Shown: positions 10,215-18,543, counted from the first letter of the stretch. The stretch: 64,000 nt of DNA from Aeromonas encheleia (GCF_900637545.1 NZ_LR134376.1:756001-820000); one strand, 5' to 3'. A program made the numbers and translations. The notes: generated by a model from the letters alone, not told the origin.

Positions 10215-11216
10215 TTAGAGCCTGACCAGCATCTTGCCGGTGTTGCGTCCCTCGAACAGCCCGATGAAGGCCTGGGGCATGCTGGCCAGCCCCTCGCTGA
10301 CGGTCTCCTCGGCCTGCAGGGTGCCCGCCTCGAAGGCGGGGATGGCCTCGGCCAGGAAGTCACCATAGTGCTGCCAGTGATCGGAGACCAGCAGCCCCTG
10401 CATCAGGATGCGCTTGCGGATTATTTGGGAGAGATTGCGCGGCCCGCTCGCCCCCCCCTCGCTGTTGTACTGATCGATGAGGCCGCACAGCACGATGCGC
10501 CCGTGCAGGGCCATGTGGTTGAGGGCCGCCTCCAGCATGGCGCCGCCCACGTTCTCGAAGTAGACATGGATCCCTTCCGGGGCGAGCCTGGCCAGCTCGG
10601 CATCGAGATCCGGCGTCGCCCGGTAGTTGATCACGGCATCGGCGCCCAGCGTCTCGAGGTAGGCGACCTTGTCGGCCGAGCCGGTGGAACCTATCACGCG
10701 AGCCCCGGCTCGCTTGGCGAGCTGCACCGCCATGGTGCCGACCGCGCCTGAGGCGGCCGAGACCAGCAGGGTCTCACCGGCCTGCAGGCGGGCGACCTTG
10801 TGCAAGCCCGCCCAGGCGGTCATGCCCGGCATGCCGAGGGCGCCGAGGAAGAGCTGGGCCGGCAAGCCGGTCTTGGGCAGGCGGGTGAGCTGCGCGGCAT
10901 TGGCGACGAAGCTATCCCGCCAGCCCTGCATGCTGCTGACCCTGTCCCCTGCGGCGAAGTCGGGGTGGCGCGAGGCCAGCACGGTGCCGATGGCGCCGCC
11001 GTCGAGGGGGCCGTTGAGCGGGAAGGGGGGCACATAGCTCTTGGCCTCGCTCATGCGGCCGCGCATGTAAGGATCCACCGACAGCCACTGGTTGGCGACC
11101 AGCACCTCAGCCTCCTGCAACTCGGGCAGCGGGACCTCTCTCAGGGCGAAGTCGGCGGGGGTGGGCAGGCCGCTCGGGCGACGCAGCAGTTGGATCTGAT
11201 GACTGAGCTGACTCAT
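10215..11216 (-). CDS. curA: NADPH-dependent medium-chain reductase, CurA/leukotriene B4 dehydrogenase type
   Basis: Zinc-free medium-chain dehydrogenase/reductase that reduces activated double bonds (curcumin, 2-alkenals) with NADPH. The 333-residue product has the family N-terminus ending DPYMRGRM and the nucleotide site AASGAVGTMAVQLAK, followed by GSTGSADK; no structural zinc cysteines are present. It ends in a typical GKMLVRL tail. GGAGG lies upstream of the ATG at 11216. It is divergent from an OhrR-type repressor gene, with matching palindromes between them, so induction by electrophiles or peroxides is likely. Confidence 0.9.
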   Translation of the reverse strand: MSQLSHQIQLLRRPSGLPTPADFALREVPLPELQEAEVLVANQWLSVDPYMRGRMSEAKSYVPPFPLNGPLDGGAIGTVLASRHPDFAAGDRVSSMQGWRDSFVANAAQLTRLPKTGLPAQLFLGALGMPGMTAWAGLHKVARLQAGETLLVSAASGAVGTMAVQLAKRAGARVIGSTGSADKVAYLETLGADAVINYRATPDLDAELARLAPEGIHVYFENVGGAMLEAALNHMALHGRIVLCGLIDQYNSEGGASGPRNLSQIIRKRILMQGLLVSDHWQHYGDFLAEAIPAFEAGTLQAEETVSEGLASMPQAFIGLFEGRNTGKMLVRL

Positions 11217-11323
11217 GGTATTTCCTCCAGTGGGGGGCCGCTCGGCGACAGTGGATCACACTGCCCACCTGGGCGATGGCCCGGGTACGACAGGGCGTTT
11301 GCAGATCGGGCTCGCCGACTTGC

Positions 11324-11335
11324 TTTGTGTGCAAA
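11324..11335. promoter_or_regulatory. Putative OhrR-type operator 1
   Basis: The palindrome TTTGTGTGCAAA is followed by ATTA, and lies 53 bases (about five helical turns) from the matching site at 11377. Both are in the spacer between curA and the MarR/OhrR gene. Confidence 0.55.
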
Positions 11336-11365
11336 TTAAAACCAGACTAGTCCCGAATGCGCGTG

Positions 11366-11394
11366 TTGACAACTGTTTTGCGTGCAAATTATTC
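11366..11394 (+). promoter_or_regulatory. Promoter with embedded operator 2 for the ohrR-like gene
   Basis: A consensus TTGACA -35 (11366-11371) precedes a TTATTC-like -10 near 11389. The palindrome TTTGCGTGCAAA (11377-11388) sits in the gap between them, exactly where a repressor would block RNA polymerase. This supports autorepression by the gene product. Confidence 0.6.
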
Positions 11395-11446
11395 GGCCCC
11401 CCAGGGTCCTGGGGTATACTGGGCCCACTTGCCAACGAGGTGCCTC

Positions 11447-11872
11447 ATGAGTGAATTGAAAAAGCAGGTCTGTTTTGCCCTCTACAGCGCCTCCAATGCG
11501 GTGATGCGTGCCTACCGGCCGCTGCTGGACAGACTGGATCTCACCTACACCCAGTATCTGGTGATGCTGTCGCTCTGGCGACGGGACGATGTCAGCCTCA
11601 AGGAAATAGGCCAGGAGACCGGGCTGGATGCGGGCACCCTGACCCCCATCGTCAAGCGCCTGGAGAGCAAGGGCTGGCTGACCCGGGCCGTCTCCCTCGA
11701 GGATGAGCGGCAAAAATGCATCTGCCTGACCGAGGCGGGGCGTCAGCTACAACAGGAGGTCAGTGCCTGCTGCCTGGCAGACAACTTGCGTAACCAACTG
11801 GATCTGGACGATGCTGAGCTGGCCCAGCTCAAGCAGCTCTGCGATCGTCTCGCGGCGCAGCTGGGACGCTGA
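11447..11872 (+). CDS. MarR-family redox regulator, OhrR type
   Basis: Dimeric winged-helix repressor. The 141-residue product begins with the OhrR pattern KKQVCFALYSASNA, in which the cysteine is the peroxide-sensing residue of OhrR, and continues with LTYTQYLVML and DERQKCICLTEAG (winged helix). It is divergent from the curA-like reductase and shares two palindromes with it, so it probably represses that gene and itself. No ohr peroxidase gene adjoins, unlike classic ohrR loci. The ATG at 11447 has a GAGG at 11437-11440. Confidence 0.88.
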   Translation: MSELKKQVCFALYSASNAVMRAYRPLLDRLDLTYTQYLVMLSLWRRDDVSLKEIGQETGLDAGTLTPIVKRLESKGWLTRAVSLEDERQKCICLTEAGRQLQQEVSACCLADNLRNQLDLDDAELAQLKQLCDRLAAQLGR

Positions 11873-11894
11873 ATCCCCCATGCCCAGGAGCCCT

Positions 11895-12128
11895 ATGATG
11901 AAACCCTTGCTTCCTCTGCTCGTGTTGTTGCTGAGCGCCTGTACCAACGGTGCTCACCCGCCTTCCTCCCTGGAGATCGATGATGCTGACGCCTGGCAGG
12001 CCATCTGCAAGGACGGCGTCCGGGTTCGGGCGATCACAGATGAGGGGATCTGTGCGGATCATCGCGGCGTGGCCATGTGGATGAATAAGCCAAGAGCCGA
12101 GCGAATGGCAGAGAAAGCCGCCAAATAG
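11895..12128 (+). CDS. Small predicted lipoprotein
   Basis: The 77-residue product starts MMKPLLPLLVLLLSAC, a type II signal peptide with the lipobox LSAC, so it should be anchored in an envelope membrane. The mature part is short and charged with two further cysteines (AICKDG and GICADH); no known domain was recognised. AGGAG at 11886-11890 supports either the ATG at 11895 or the one at 11898. It lies 22 bases after the ohrR-like gene and is closed by a strong terminator, so the two are probably cotranscribed. Confidence 0.75.
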   Translation: MMKPLLPLLVLLLSACTNGAHPPSSLEIDDADAWQAICKDGVRVRAITDEGICADHRGVAMWMNKPRAERMAEKAAK

Positions 12129-12155
12129 TGTGACCCAGGCACCATAAAATGACAG

Positions 12156-12180
12156 AACCGGCCCCTTGGCCGGTTTTTTT
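12156..12180 (+). terminator. Rho-independent terminator
   Basis: An 8-bp stem (12156-12163 with 12168-12175, CCTT loop) runs into seven T residues. It ends the transcript of the MarR regulator and small lipoprotein. Confidence 0.9.
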
Positions 12181-12274
12181 CGCGATCTCGCCTGCACTTT
12201 GCCACCTTGTTCATGGTGCGCTCATTGTTCTCTTCCCATACTGGCCCCACAGTTTCAAAGAGAGGAGAAGCAAG

Positions 12275-12592
12275 ATGCAGTCATCCATCGTCGGGCTCTC
12301 CATTCTGTGGGGGCTGGCCAGTTTTGGTGTTCAGGGGGATTTCATCGAGAGCCGTGATTCCGTTGCGCCGTCCTGGCAAGCCGAGTCCAGAGTGGAGATG
12401 GAAGGTTATCTGATAGAGTCGTTGGGAGAGGATCGCTGGTTGTTCGACAACGGCAGCGAGAGCCTGCTGGTCTCCCTGCCTGAGGGGCAATGGGTCCCTG
12501 CCGGTGAGCGGCTGCGATTGAGCGGCGAGCCCCAGCAGGAGCAGGCCGGCTGGCTGCTGCAAGTGCAGGATATCAGCCAGGTTGCCGTCTGA
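12275..12592 (+). CDS. Small exported OB-fold-like protein (YgiW/YdeI type)
   Basis: The 105-residue product has a hydrophobic N-terminus (residues 1-21) that looks like a signal peptide. The rest fits the bacterial OB-fold (BOF) pattern of YgiW/YdeI proteins: VEMEGYLIESLGEDRWLF, then a short strand LLVSLP, W at the turn, and RLRLSGEP. Such proteins are periplasmic and stress-linked in E. coli. GGAG at 12264-12267 supports the ATG at 12275. Assignment rests on the pattern alone, so the family is probable and the function unknown. Confidence 0.6.
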   Translation: MQSSIVGLSILWGLASFGVQGDFIESRDSVAPSWQAESRVEMEGYLIESLGEDRWLFDNGSESLLVSLPEGQWVPAGERLRLSGEPQQEQAGWLLQVQDISQVAV

Positions 12593-12624
12593 TCCCGGTC
12601 AAAGCATGACAGTCGATGAATAGA

Positions 12625-12650
12625 AAAGAGGAGGCCCAGGCCTCCTCTTT
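12625..12650. terminator. Bidirectional terminator
   Basis: A 12-bp perfect inverted repeat (12625-12636 with 12639-12650) separates the OB-fold gene from the convergent Lrp-type gene. T-rich ends occur on both strands. Confidence 0.75.
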
Positions 12651-12690
12651 GCATGCTGACGCTGCCGTGCCTGAGCGCAGCGGCTGGCGG

Positions 12691-13167
12691 TTAACCCAGA
12701 TGATTCAGCGGCAGCGCCGTCTTGTGCTTGATACGGCGCAGCACGAAGCTGGAGCGCACGCCGGTCACGCCCGGGATGTGGGTCAGCTTGTCCAGCAGGA
12801 AGTGCTGGTAGTGCTCCATGTCCCGCACCACCACCTTGAGCTGGTAGTCGGCGTCATTGCCAGTGATGAGGTCGCACTCCAGCACCTCGGGCAGCTCCCT
12901 GATGGCGGTATCGAAGTTCTCGAACCGCTCCGGGGTGTGCCTGTCCATGGAGATGTGGATGTAGGCGGTGAGCGTGAGCCCCAGCTGGCGGGCGTTGAGC
13001 AGGGTGACATGGGTATCGATGAGACCGGCATCCTCCAGCGCCTTGACCCGGCGCGAGCAGGGGGAGGGGGAGAGGCCGACCAGCTCGGCCAGCTCCAGGT
13101 TGCTGATGCGACCATTCTCCTGCATCAACTCCAGAATGTGCCTGTCTATACGATCAAGTTTCAGCAT
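12691..13167 (-). CDS. Lrp/AsnC-family transcriptional regulator
   Basis: DNA-binding regulator that responds to amino acids. The 158-residue product has the N-terminal HTH (LDRIDRHILELMQENGR, then LAELVGLSPSPCSRRV) and a C-terminal RAM effector domain (about residues 65-145, with LITGNDADYQLKVVVRD). It is shorter than and distinct from global Lrp. No exporter or catabolic gene is directly divergent, so the target is unclear. An inverted repeat TTCAC-N16-GTGAA lies 27 bases upstream and may be an autoregulatory site. Confidence 0.93.
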   Translation of the reverse strand: MLKLDRIDRHILELMQENGRISNLELAELVGLSPSPCSRRVKALEDAGLIDTHVTLLNARQLGLTLTAYIHISMDRHTPERFENFDTAIRELPEVLECDLITGNDADYQLKVVVRDMEHYQHFLLDKLTHIPGVTGVRSSFVLRRIKHKTALPLNHLG

Positions 13168-13193
13168 TCTCCATTCCTCGTTGCAATTAATAA

Positions 13194-13219
13194 TTCACTT
13201 TTCCTAGATTAAGGGTGAA
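13194..13219. promoter_or_regulatory. Inverted repeat upstream of the Lrp-type gene
   Basis: TTCAC (13194-13198) and GTGAA (13215-13219) face each other across 16 AT-rich bases, in the promoter region of the Lrp-type gene. The position suits autoregulation; there is no further evidence. Confidence 0.35.
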
Positions 13220-13424
13220 CTATTGCAAAAACAACTGAAAATACCTGCTACTTCGCAACCACTCACCGGGACGGGAGGGATATGATGGTTGCATCTTCCG
13301 GTGGCAAGACAGATACCCAACCAGGTCTCTGTGGTGAAGGACCTTACCGGGTCACCCGCCCCATCAGCCGTCCGACCTTATCGGGAAGCGACGGGCTGGA
13401 ATGAGAGCACCCCCTCCCCGAAGG

Positions 13425-13458
13425 CAACAAAGCAGGCATCCCGGCGCCTGCTTTGTTG
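13425..13458. terminator. Hairpin downstream of the SufR-like gene
   Basis: A 13-bp perfect inverted repeat (13425-13437 with 13446-13458) has T-rich arms. It lies beyond the 45-bp repeats at the 3' end of the minus-strand regulator and probably terminates it. Confidence 0.6.
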
Positions 13459-13590
13459 TTTCTGGCGTTCAGCCCCTCAGGACGACGGAGTGATGCGATG
13501 TTGTTGTCGGCGTTCGGCCCGTCAGGATCCCGGGGTGATGCGATGCTGTTGTTGGCGTCCGGCCCCTCAGGACCCCGGGGTGATGCGATA
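13456..13590. repeat. Three 45-bp tandem repeats over the 3' end of the SufR-like gene
   Basis: The block ending GTGATGCGAT occurs with its end at about 13500, 13545 and 13590, an exact 45-base period with small changes. The copy nearest the gene codes its last residues (YRITPGS) and stop. The other two repeat that coding end and stop codon downstream. Confidence 0.85.
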
Positions 13591-14187
13591 GAGACAGCGC
13601 CGATCGCCGTCCAGCAGATACTGTTCCCGCTCCACCCTGGCCGGCGCCAGCAACTGGCGAAACAGCGCCAGCTCGCTGCGGCAGAATCCCCGGCAGGCCT
13701 GCGCCGCGGCGCAGATGGGGCAATGACTCTCCCACCATAACCAGCTGCCATCCTCCTCCTGGCGCATGTCCGCCATATAGCCTTCCCGGGTGCGCAGCTC
13801 CTTCAAGCCCGCCAGTCGATCGGCCAGCGCCGGCTGGATCAGCTGTGCCTGATAGCGGCCCAGCTGTTGCTGCTCCCGCTGCTGGATCAGGCGCTCCATG
13901 CCGACCTCGCCAAACAGCTGCTGGATGTTGTCGATAAGCTGCAGGGTCAGCTCGCTGTGGCTGTCGGGGAAGCGCTGCCAGGCCTGCTCGGTCAGGTGCC
14001 AGAGCCGCACCGGGCGACCACGACCACGGGCCTCGTCATTGAATCCAATCCAGCCTTCGGCCTCCAGCGCGATCAGGTGCTGGCGGGCGCCCATGGAGGT
14101 CATCTGCAGCTGCTCGCCGAGCGCGGCCGCGCTCTGGGGGCCATGGGTCTTGAGCAGGAACAGGATTTTATCGGTGCTGGCGTTCAT
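13567..14187 (-). CDS. Winged-helix regulator with C-terminal cysteine cluster, SufR-like
   Basis: The 206-residue product has an N-terminal ArsR/DeoR-type winged helix (residues 5-75: KILFLLKTHGPQSAAALGEQ, then RGRGRPVRLWHLT). The C-terminal domain contains CPICAAAQACRGFC, four clustered cysteines likely to hold a metal or Fe-S cluster as in SufR. It is divergent from an MFS exporter, its likely target. Both gene ends are tandemly duplicated: 87-bp units cover the start codon and 45-bp units the stop codon. The ATG at 14187 is the innermost of four repeated start codons and the only one leading into the full frame. Confidence 0.85.
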   Translation of the reverse strand: MNASTDKILFLLKTHGPQSAAALGEQLQMTSMGARQHLIALEAEGWIGFNDEARGRGRPVRLWHLTEQAWQRFPDSHSELTLQLIDNIQQLFGEVGMERLIQQREQQQLGRYQAQLIQPALADRLAGLKELRTREGYMADMRQEEDGSWLWWESHCPICAAAQACRGFCRSELALFRQLLAPARVEREQYLLDGDRRCLYRITPGS

Positions 14188-14478
14188 TCGGTGGCTCTCG
14201 TTATCGACAGGCGTGCTCTGGGGGATCTATGGCATCTCGAGCAGGAACAGGATCTTGTCGGTGCTGGCGTTCATTCGGTGGCTCTCGTTATCGACAGGCG
14301 TGCTCTGGGGGATCTATGGCATCTCGAGCAGTAACAGGATCTTGTCGGTGCTGGCGTTCATTCGGTGGCTCTCGTTATCGACAGGCGTGCTCTGGGGGAT
14401 CTATGGCATCTCGAGCAGGAACAGGATCTTGTCGGTACTGGCGTTCATTCGGTGACTCTCGTTATCGACAGGCGCGCT
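14152..14478. repeat. 87-bp tandem repeat (about 3.75 copies) over the start of the SufR-like gene
   Basis: Units begin at 14152, 14239, 14326 and 14413, an exact 87-base (29-codon) period. Each unit contains the gene's start codon, its first 12 or so codons and its leader. The extra copies lie upstream in the 5' leader and are nearly identical, indicating recent expansion. Confidence 0.95.
14227..14448 (-). other. Three repeated upstream mini-ORFs in the leader
   Basis: Each extra 87-bp unit encodes MNASTDKILFLLEMP and a TAG on the minus strand: 14401-14448, 14314-14361 (one F changed to L) and 14227-14274. They copy the true N-terminus and then stop after 15 codons, 39 bases before the next start. 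If transcribed, they would act as successive upstream ORFs for the regulator. Their effect is inferred. Confidence 0.6.
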
Positions 14479-14631
14479 AAGGATCCAGGGTATCGGAAGA
14501 GGATCTTGTCGGTGCCGGTGTTTATGGGGTCATTATGGATAGCGGGCTCATTTAAATCAATAATTCACTTTACTTAATAATGCGCCTTGCTCAGTATAAA
14601 TAAACTAATGAATTTATTTAATGAGGCTGAC

Positions 14632-15870
14632 ATGGATGGGATCAAGGGAAGGGCGACCCTCTGGGTATTGGTGATGACGGTGATACTGGCTATAGCGGGC
14701 TTCAGCCTGCCGTCGCCCGTGCTGGCGCCGCTGATGCTGGATCCGGCCCAGGGGATGCTGACGGCGGAGGCGTCGGACTGGAGTCGCAAGGTGTGGCTCG
14801 GGGTCATCATGGGGCTCTATCCGCTGTTCCAGTTGCTGGGGGCCCCCTGGCTGGGGCGACTGTCCGATCGCTATGGCCGCAAGCCCATACTGCTCGTCTG
14901 CCTGGTCGGCGTGCTGGCCGGTTATGCCCTGATGGCACTGGGGATCGCCTGGCGTTCCCTGCCGTTGCTGCTGCTGAGCCGGGTGCTGGAGGGCTTCTTC
15001 AACGGCGACATCGCCATAGTGCAGGCGATGGCGGCCGACATGAGCACCACCAGGACCAAGGCGCGCAACTTCGCCAGGATCAACATCGGCATGAACCTGG
15101 GCTGGGTGCTGGGCCCCATGATAGGGGGCTATGCCGCCGTAATGTCGGGGGATTACAGCCTGGCGGCCTGGTTGGCGGTGGCCATGACGGCGGGCAACCT
15201 GCTGCTGGTGCTCTGGCTGATCCCCAATCGGCCACCGGTGCCGCCAGCGCAGGAGCTGGAGCCCCTCTCGACCCGCCAGCTGCTGGTGCAACCCCGCCTG
15301 CTGCCCTACTTTGTGCTGACCCTGCTCAGCTACGGGGCTGTGCAGCTCTATTTCAGCTACTTCAACGTCTGGTTGGTGGAGCGGCTGGCCTGGGATCCGG
15401 TGCAACTGGCCCAGGGGGCGGTGCTGGTGAGTGTGCCCATGATGCTGGGTTCCTGGCTGGGGGCGCTGCTCGCCCGCCACTGGCGTGGCAGCAGCCTGGG
15501 GATAGTCGGTCATCTGTTGATGGCGGCGGGCATGCTGATGTTCGTGCTGCCGGGCCAGTGGTGGGGGCTGGCGCTCACCTTCATCCCGGCCGGCATCGGC
15601 ATGAGCCTGGGGGAGCTGGCCACCTCGGTTGCCGTCTCCAACCGCAGCCACCCCCAGCAGCAGGGGCAGGCGATGGGGCTCTACCGCGGGCTGGCGGTGG
15701 GCAGCGAGATCCTGGCGGTGCTGGTGGGCAGCCTGGTGCTGTTGGTAGGCACCGAGTGGCCCTTCTATCTGGCAACGATCTTCGGGCTGATCTGTGCCCT
15801 CGGCTTCTATGGGCTGCGCCGGGCGGCGGATCGGCGTGAACGGGTGGCCGCCTGCGCCGAGCCGGGCTGA
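14632..15870 (+). CDS. MFS drug-type exporter (DHA1 family)
   Basis: Proton-driven inner-membrane exporter with about 12 transmembrane helices in 412 residues. The loop between helices 2 and 3 has the MFS motif LGRLSDRYGRKPIL, and the motif C-like GWVLGPMIGGY follows in helix 5. The ATG at 14632 is chosen because GAGG lies 6 bases upstream; earlier in-frame starts lack this. It is divergent from the SufR-like regulator, which suggests that regulator controls it. Its substrate is unknown. Confidence 0.88.
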   Translation: MDGIKGRATLWVLVMTVILAIAGFSLPSPVLAPLMLDPAQGMLTAEASDWSRKVWLGVIMGLYPLFQLLGAPWLGRLSDRYGRKPILLVCLVGVLAGYALMALGIAWRSLPLLLLSRVLEGFFNGDIAIVQAMAADMSTTRTKARNFARINIGMNLGWVLGPMIGGYAAVMSGDYSLAAWLAVAMTAGNLLLVLWLIPNRPPVPPAQELEPLSTRQLLVQPRLLPYFVLTLLSYGAVQLYFSYFNVWLVERLAWDPVQLAQGAVLVSVPMMLGSWLGALLARHWRGSSLGIVGHLLMAAGMLMFVLPGQWWGLALTFIPAGIGMSLGELATSVAVSNRSHPQQQGQAMGLYRGLAVGSEILAVLVGSLVLLVGTEWPFYLATIFGLICALGFYGLRRAADRRERVAACAEPG

Positions 15871-16046
15871 GCCCGGGCGGGACTGGATCACAGATCGGCG
15901 GCGGGGCGGCAGGCGGGACTTGCATCGTGGCGCCGACTCTGGGACGGTATGACTCTTTGCTCCGCCCTGCCTCGCGCTGAGCCGAGCCGGTATCAGGACA
16001 TAGAACGAAATGGCGCTGCTTTGTGCCAGCGCACGTTGGAGGAGAT

Positions 16047-16868
16047 ATGAGTCATTACCAGGCCATCGCACTGGATATGGATGGCACCCTGCTGACCCGG
16101 GATCACAAGATCTCGTCCGCGACCCGGGCCGCCCTGGCCCAGGCGCGAGCCCACGGCATCAAGGTGCTGCTGGTGACGGGTCGCCACTTCATGACGGCGC
16201 GCCCCGTTCACCATGAGCTGGCGCTCGATACCCCCATCATCTGCAGCAACGGCGCCTACCTCTACGATCCGGCGCAAGACAGGATCCTGGCCGGCGATCC
16301 GCTGGCGGTGGCCCCGCTCACGGCGCTGCTGGCCGAGGTCGAGGCGCAGCAGATGGAGGCGCAGTTCCACCTCGACGACGGCATAGGTTACATCGGCTGC
16401 GACGAGTATGTTGCCCGGATACAGCGCCGGTCGGATGACCTGCCGGCGCACCTCAAGATCTCCCTGCTGCCGGCCCAGGATCTGGCCGCCTGGCTGCAAA
16501 GGCCCATCTGGAAGCTGGAGCTGTTCAGTCAGGATCCGAGCCGCCTGCACCGCTTCGTGAGCGAGGTGGTGCAGGGACTGCCCTTTACCCAGGATTGGGC
16601 GGCCCCCTACGCGGTCGAGCTGGTGCAGCCCGGTTGCAGCAAGGGCAACCGGCTGGCCCAGTGGGCCGCGAGCGAGGGGATAGCGATGGAGAACGTGGTG
16701 GCCTTTGGCGACAACAACAACGACATCAGCATGTTCGAGCAGGTCGGGCTGGCGGTGGCCATGGGCAATGCCGCCCCCCAGATCCAGGCCCATGCGGACC
16801 GGGTGACCGCGGATCACAACGAGGATGGCATAGCGCTGGCGCTGCAGCGCTGGGTGCTGCCGTCCTAA
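16047..16868 (+). CDS. Cof-type HAD-IIB phosphatase
   Basis: Haloacid-dehalogenase-fold phosphatase, usually active on sugar phosphates or pyridoxal phosphate. The 273-residue product has motif I DMDGTLLTRDH, motif II VTGRHF, the catalytic lysine in SKGNRL, and motif IV FGDNNNDISMF. The cap is the large C2B type between motifs II and III. GGAGGAG at 16038-16044 fixes the ATG at 16047. It stands alone between the MFS gene and a convergent lipoprotein gene. The exact substrate cannot be told from sequence. Confidence 0.93.
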   Translation: MSHYQAIALDMDGTLLTRDHKISSATRAALAQARAHGIKVLLVTGRHFMTARPVHHELALDTPIICSNGAYLYDPAQDRILAGDPLAVAPLTALLAEVEAQQMEAQFHLDDGIGYIGCDEYVARIQRRSDDLPAHLKISLLPAQDLAAWLQRPIWKLELFSQDPSRLHRFVSEVVQGLPFTQDWAAPYAVELVQPGCSKGNRLAQWAASEGIAMENVVAFGDNNNDISMFEQVGLAVAMGNAAPQIQAHADRVTADHNEDGIALALQRWVLPS

Positions 16869-16908
16869 GAGGCCGCGGGTTGAGGGGAGGGGACGCCTCC
16901 CCCGAGGC

Positions 16909-17472
16909 TCAGCTCCCGAAGGAGAACTGGATCACCCGATCCGGGAAGCGGATCCGGTTGTAGTCGCGGCGCACTCCCTCGTAATGGCGGATGGCGCGAT
17001 CGCGCTGGGCGCGGTAGTAGTCCCGCTGCTTGCTGTCACTCTCATTGCGGATCTGCTGATCCAGCTGGTTGATGGTCCGTTCGGTCTGCTCCAGATCGCG
17101 CTGGAGCTCGCCGAGCCGCTGCTCCAGCAGGAACTCCTTGCGGCCGCGCTCGAACTGGGTGAGGAAAGTCGTGTCATGGGGGCAGACCCCCAGGTATTCG
17201 TTCCCCTCCCGCCCCTTGCTGTAGGCCAGCTCGGGGATGCAGTAGAGCTCCAGCCCCTTGGCGTAGCCTCGCTTCCACTCTGCCTCGTCCACCTTGAGAC
17301 CATATTCGCCGCAGCTTTTCGCGTAGTCGCGGGTGGCCGCCCGGGTCTTGCCCTGCTCACCATCCTGATAGCCCAGGTTGTACCAGCTCATGGCGCGGCA
17401 CTCCTCCTCCGACAGCGAACTGCAGCCGGCGAGCAGGAAAGGCAGGGTCAGTAACAGGATCTTGGGGGACAT
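16909..17472 (-). CDS. DUF2799 lipoprotein
   Basis: The 187-residue product starts with a type II signal peptide (lipobox LLAGC, lipidated cysteine at 17), so it is an envelope lipoprotein. The next 90 residues match DUF2799: paired WYNLGYQDGEQG, GYAKGLELYC and YSKGREGNEYLGVC repeats with conserved cysteines. Residues about 110-165 form a charged coiled coil. The function of this family is not established. The gene is convergent with the HAD phosphatase. Confidence 0.88.
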   Translation of the reverse strand: MSPKILLLTLPFLLAGCSSLSEEECRAMSWYNLGYQDGEQGKTRAATRDYAKSCGEYGLKVDEAEWKRGYAKGLELYCIPELAYSKGREGNEYLGVCPHDTTFLTQFERGRKEFLLEQRLGELQRDLEQTERTINQLDQQIRNESDSKQRDYYRAQRDRAIRHYEGVRRDYNRIRFPDRVIQFSFGS

Positions 17473-17678
17473 GGGATGGGCTCCGGACGGGATGATACCG
17501 GCATTCTAGAGAGGAAGCGGGGGCAGGACAAGGGCTGGCAGTGCGCCGTGCCAGTCTCGCCATCATGATGTTTTTATCAGTATTTTCAATCTGTTGCAGC
17601 CGTGGCGCCGGCAACCTTTTCTTGCCGGGGGAGGCAGGGTAAACTGCGCCTACTTTTAACTGGCACGTAACAAAAACA

Positions 17679-18518
17679 ATGAAAGTCCTGACCGTCGATT
17701 ATCGCTCGCCCGATGCGGCCCAACGCTTCACCGAATCCCTGCGCACCACCGGCTTCGGGGTCTTGACCCACCACCCCATCCCCAGGGAGCTGGTGCAGTC
17801 CATCTATGACAACTGGTATCGCTTCTTCATGAGCGAGCAGAAGCAGGATTTCCTGTTCAACCGCGAGACCCAGGATGGCTACTTCCCGCCGTCGGTGTCC
17901 GAGGTGGCCAAGGGCAACACCCAGAAGGATCTCAAGGAGTACTTCCACCTCTACCCCTGGGGTCTGATGCCGGAAGAGCTCAGGGCCCAGGCGATGGAGT
18001 ACTACCGCCTCGCCAACGATCTGGCCGCCGAGCTGCTCTCCTGGGTGGAGCAATACACCCCGAGCGATATCGCCGCCCACTACAGCTGCCCGCTCTCCTC
18101 CATGATCGAAGAGAGCCAGAAGACCCTGCTGCGGGTGCTGCACTATCCGCCGTTCGACGGCACCGAGGCGCCGGGCGCCATCCGTGCCGCCGCCCACGAG
18201 GACATCAACCTGCTGACCATACTGCCCGCCGCCAACGAGCCGGGCCTGCAGGTGAAGGGCTCGGATGGCGAGTGGATGGACGTGCCCTGCGACTTTGGCA
18301 CCCTGATCATCAACATAGGTGACATGCTGCAGGAGGCCTCCCACGGCTACTATCCCTCCACCACCCACCGCGTCATCAACCCGACCGGCGGCAGTGCCAG
18401 CAAGTCCCGCATCTCATTGCCGCTGTTCCTCCATCCGCGCCCGGACGTGGTGCTCTCCGAGCGTCACACCGCCCACAGCTACCTGATGGAGCGGCTGCGG
18501 GAGTTGGGAGTCATCTAG
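17679..18518 (+). CDS. 2-oxoglutarate/Fe(II)-dependent dioxygenase, isopenicillin-N-synthase type
   Basis: Soluble non-haem iron oxygenase of unknown substrate. The 279-residue product has the DIOX_N-like first half and the iron site AAHEDINLLT (His and Asp) plus THRVINP (distal His). The 2OG-binding RISLPLF follows about ten residues later. This is the complete 2-His-1-carboxylate set. It ends in a strong terminator and has no clear operon partner. Confidence 0.9.
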   Translation: MKVLTVDYRSPDAAQRFTESLRTTGFGVLTHHPIPRELVQSIYDNWYRFFMSEQKQDFLFNRETQDGYFPPSVSEVAKGNTQKDLKEYFHLYPWGLMPEELRAQAMEYYRLANDLAAELLSWVEQYTPSDIAAHYSCPLSSMIEESQKTLLRVLHYPPFDGTEAPGAIRAAAHEDINLLTILPAANEPGLQVKGSDGEWMDVPCDFGTLIINIGDMLQEASHGYYPSTTHRVINPTGGSASKSRISLPLFLHPRPDVVLSERHTAHSYLMERLRELGVI

Positions 18519-18543
18519 TCGCCCGCGCAGTAGCGACCAGCAT

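Noticed and set aside
14152..14478. Regular repeat array resembling a CRISPR
   Set aside because: The 87-bp units are contiguous with no distinct spacers, and each copies the start of the adjacent gene. No cas genes are present.
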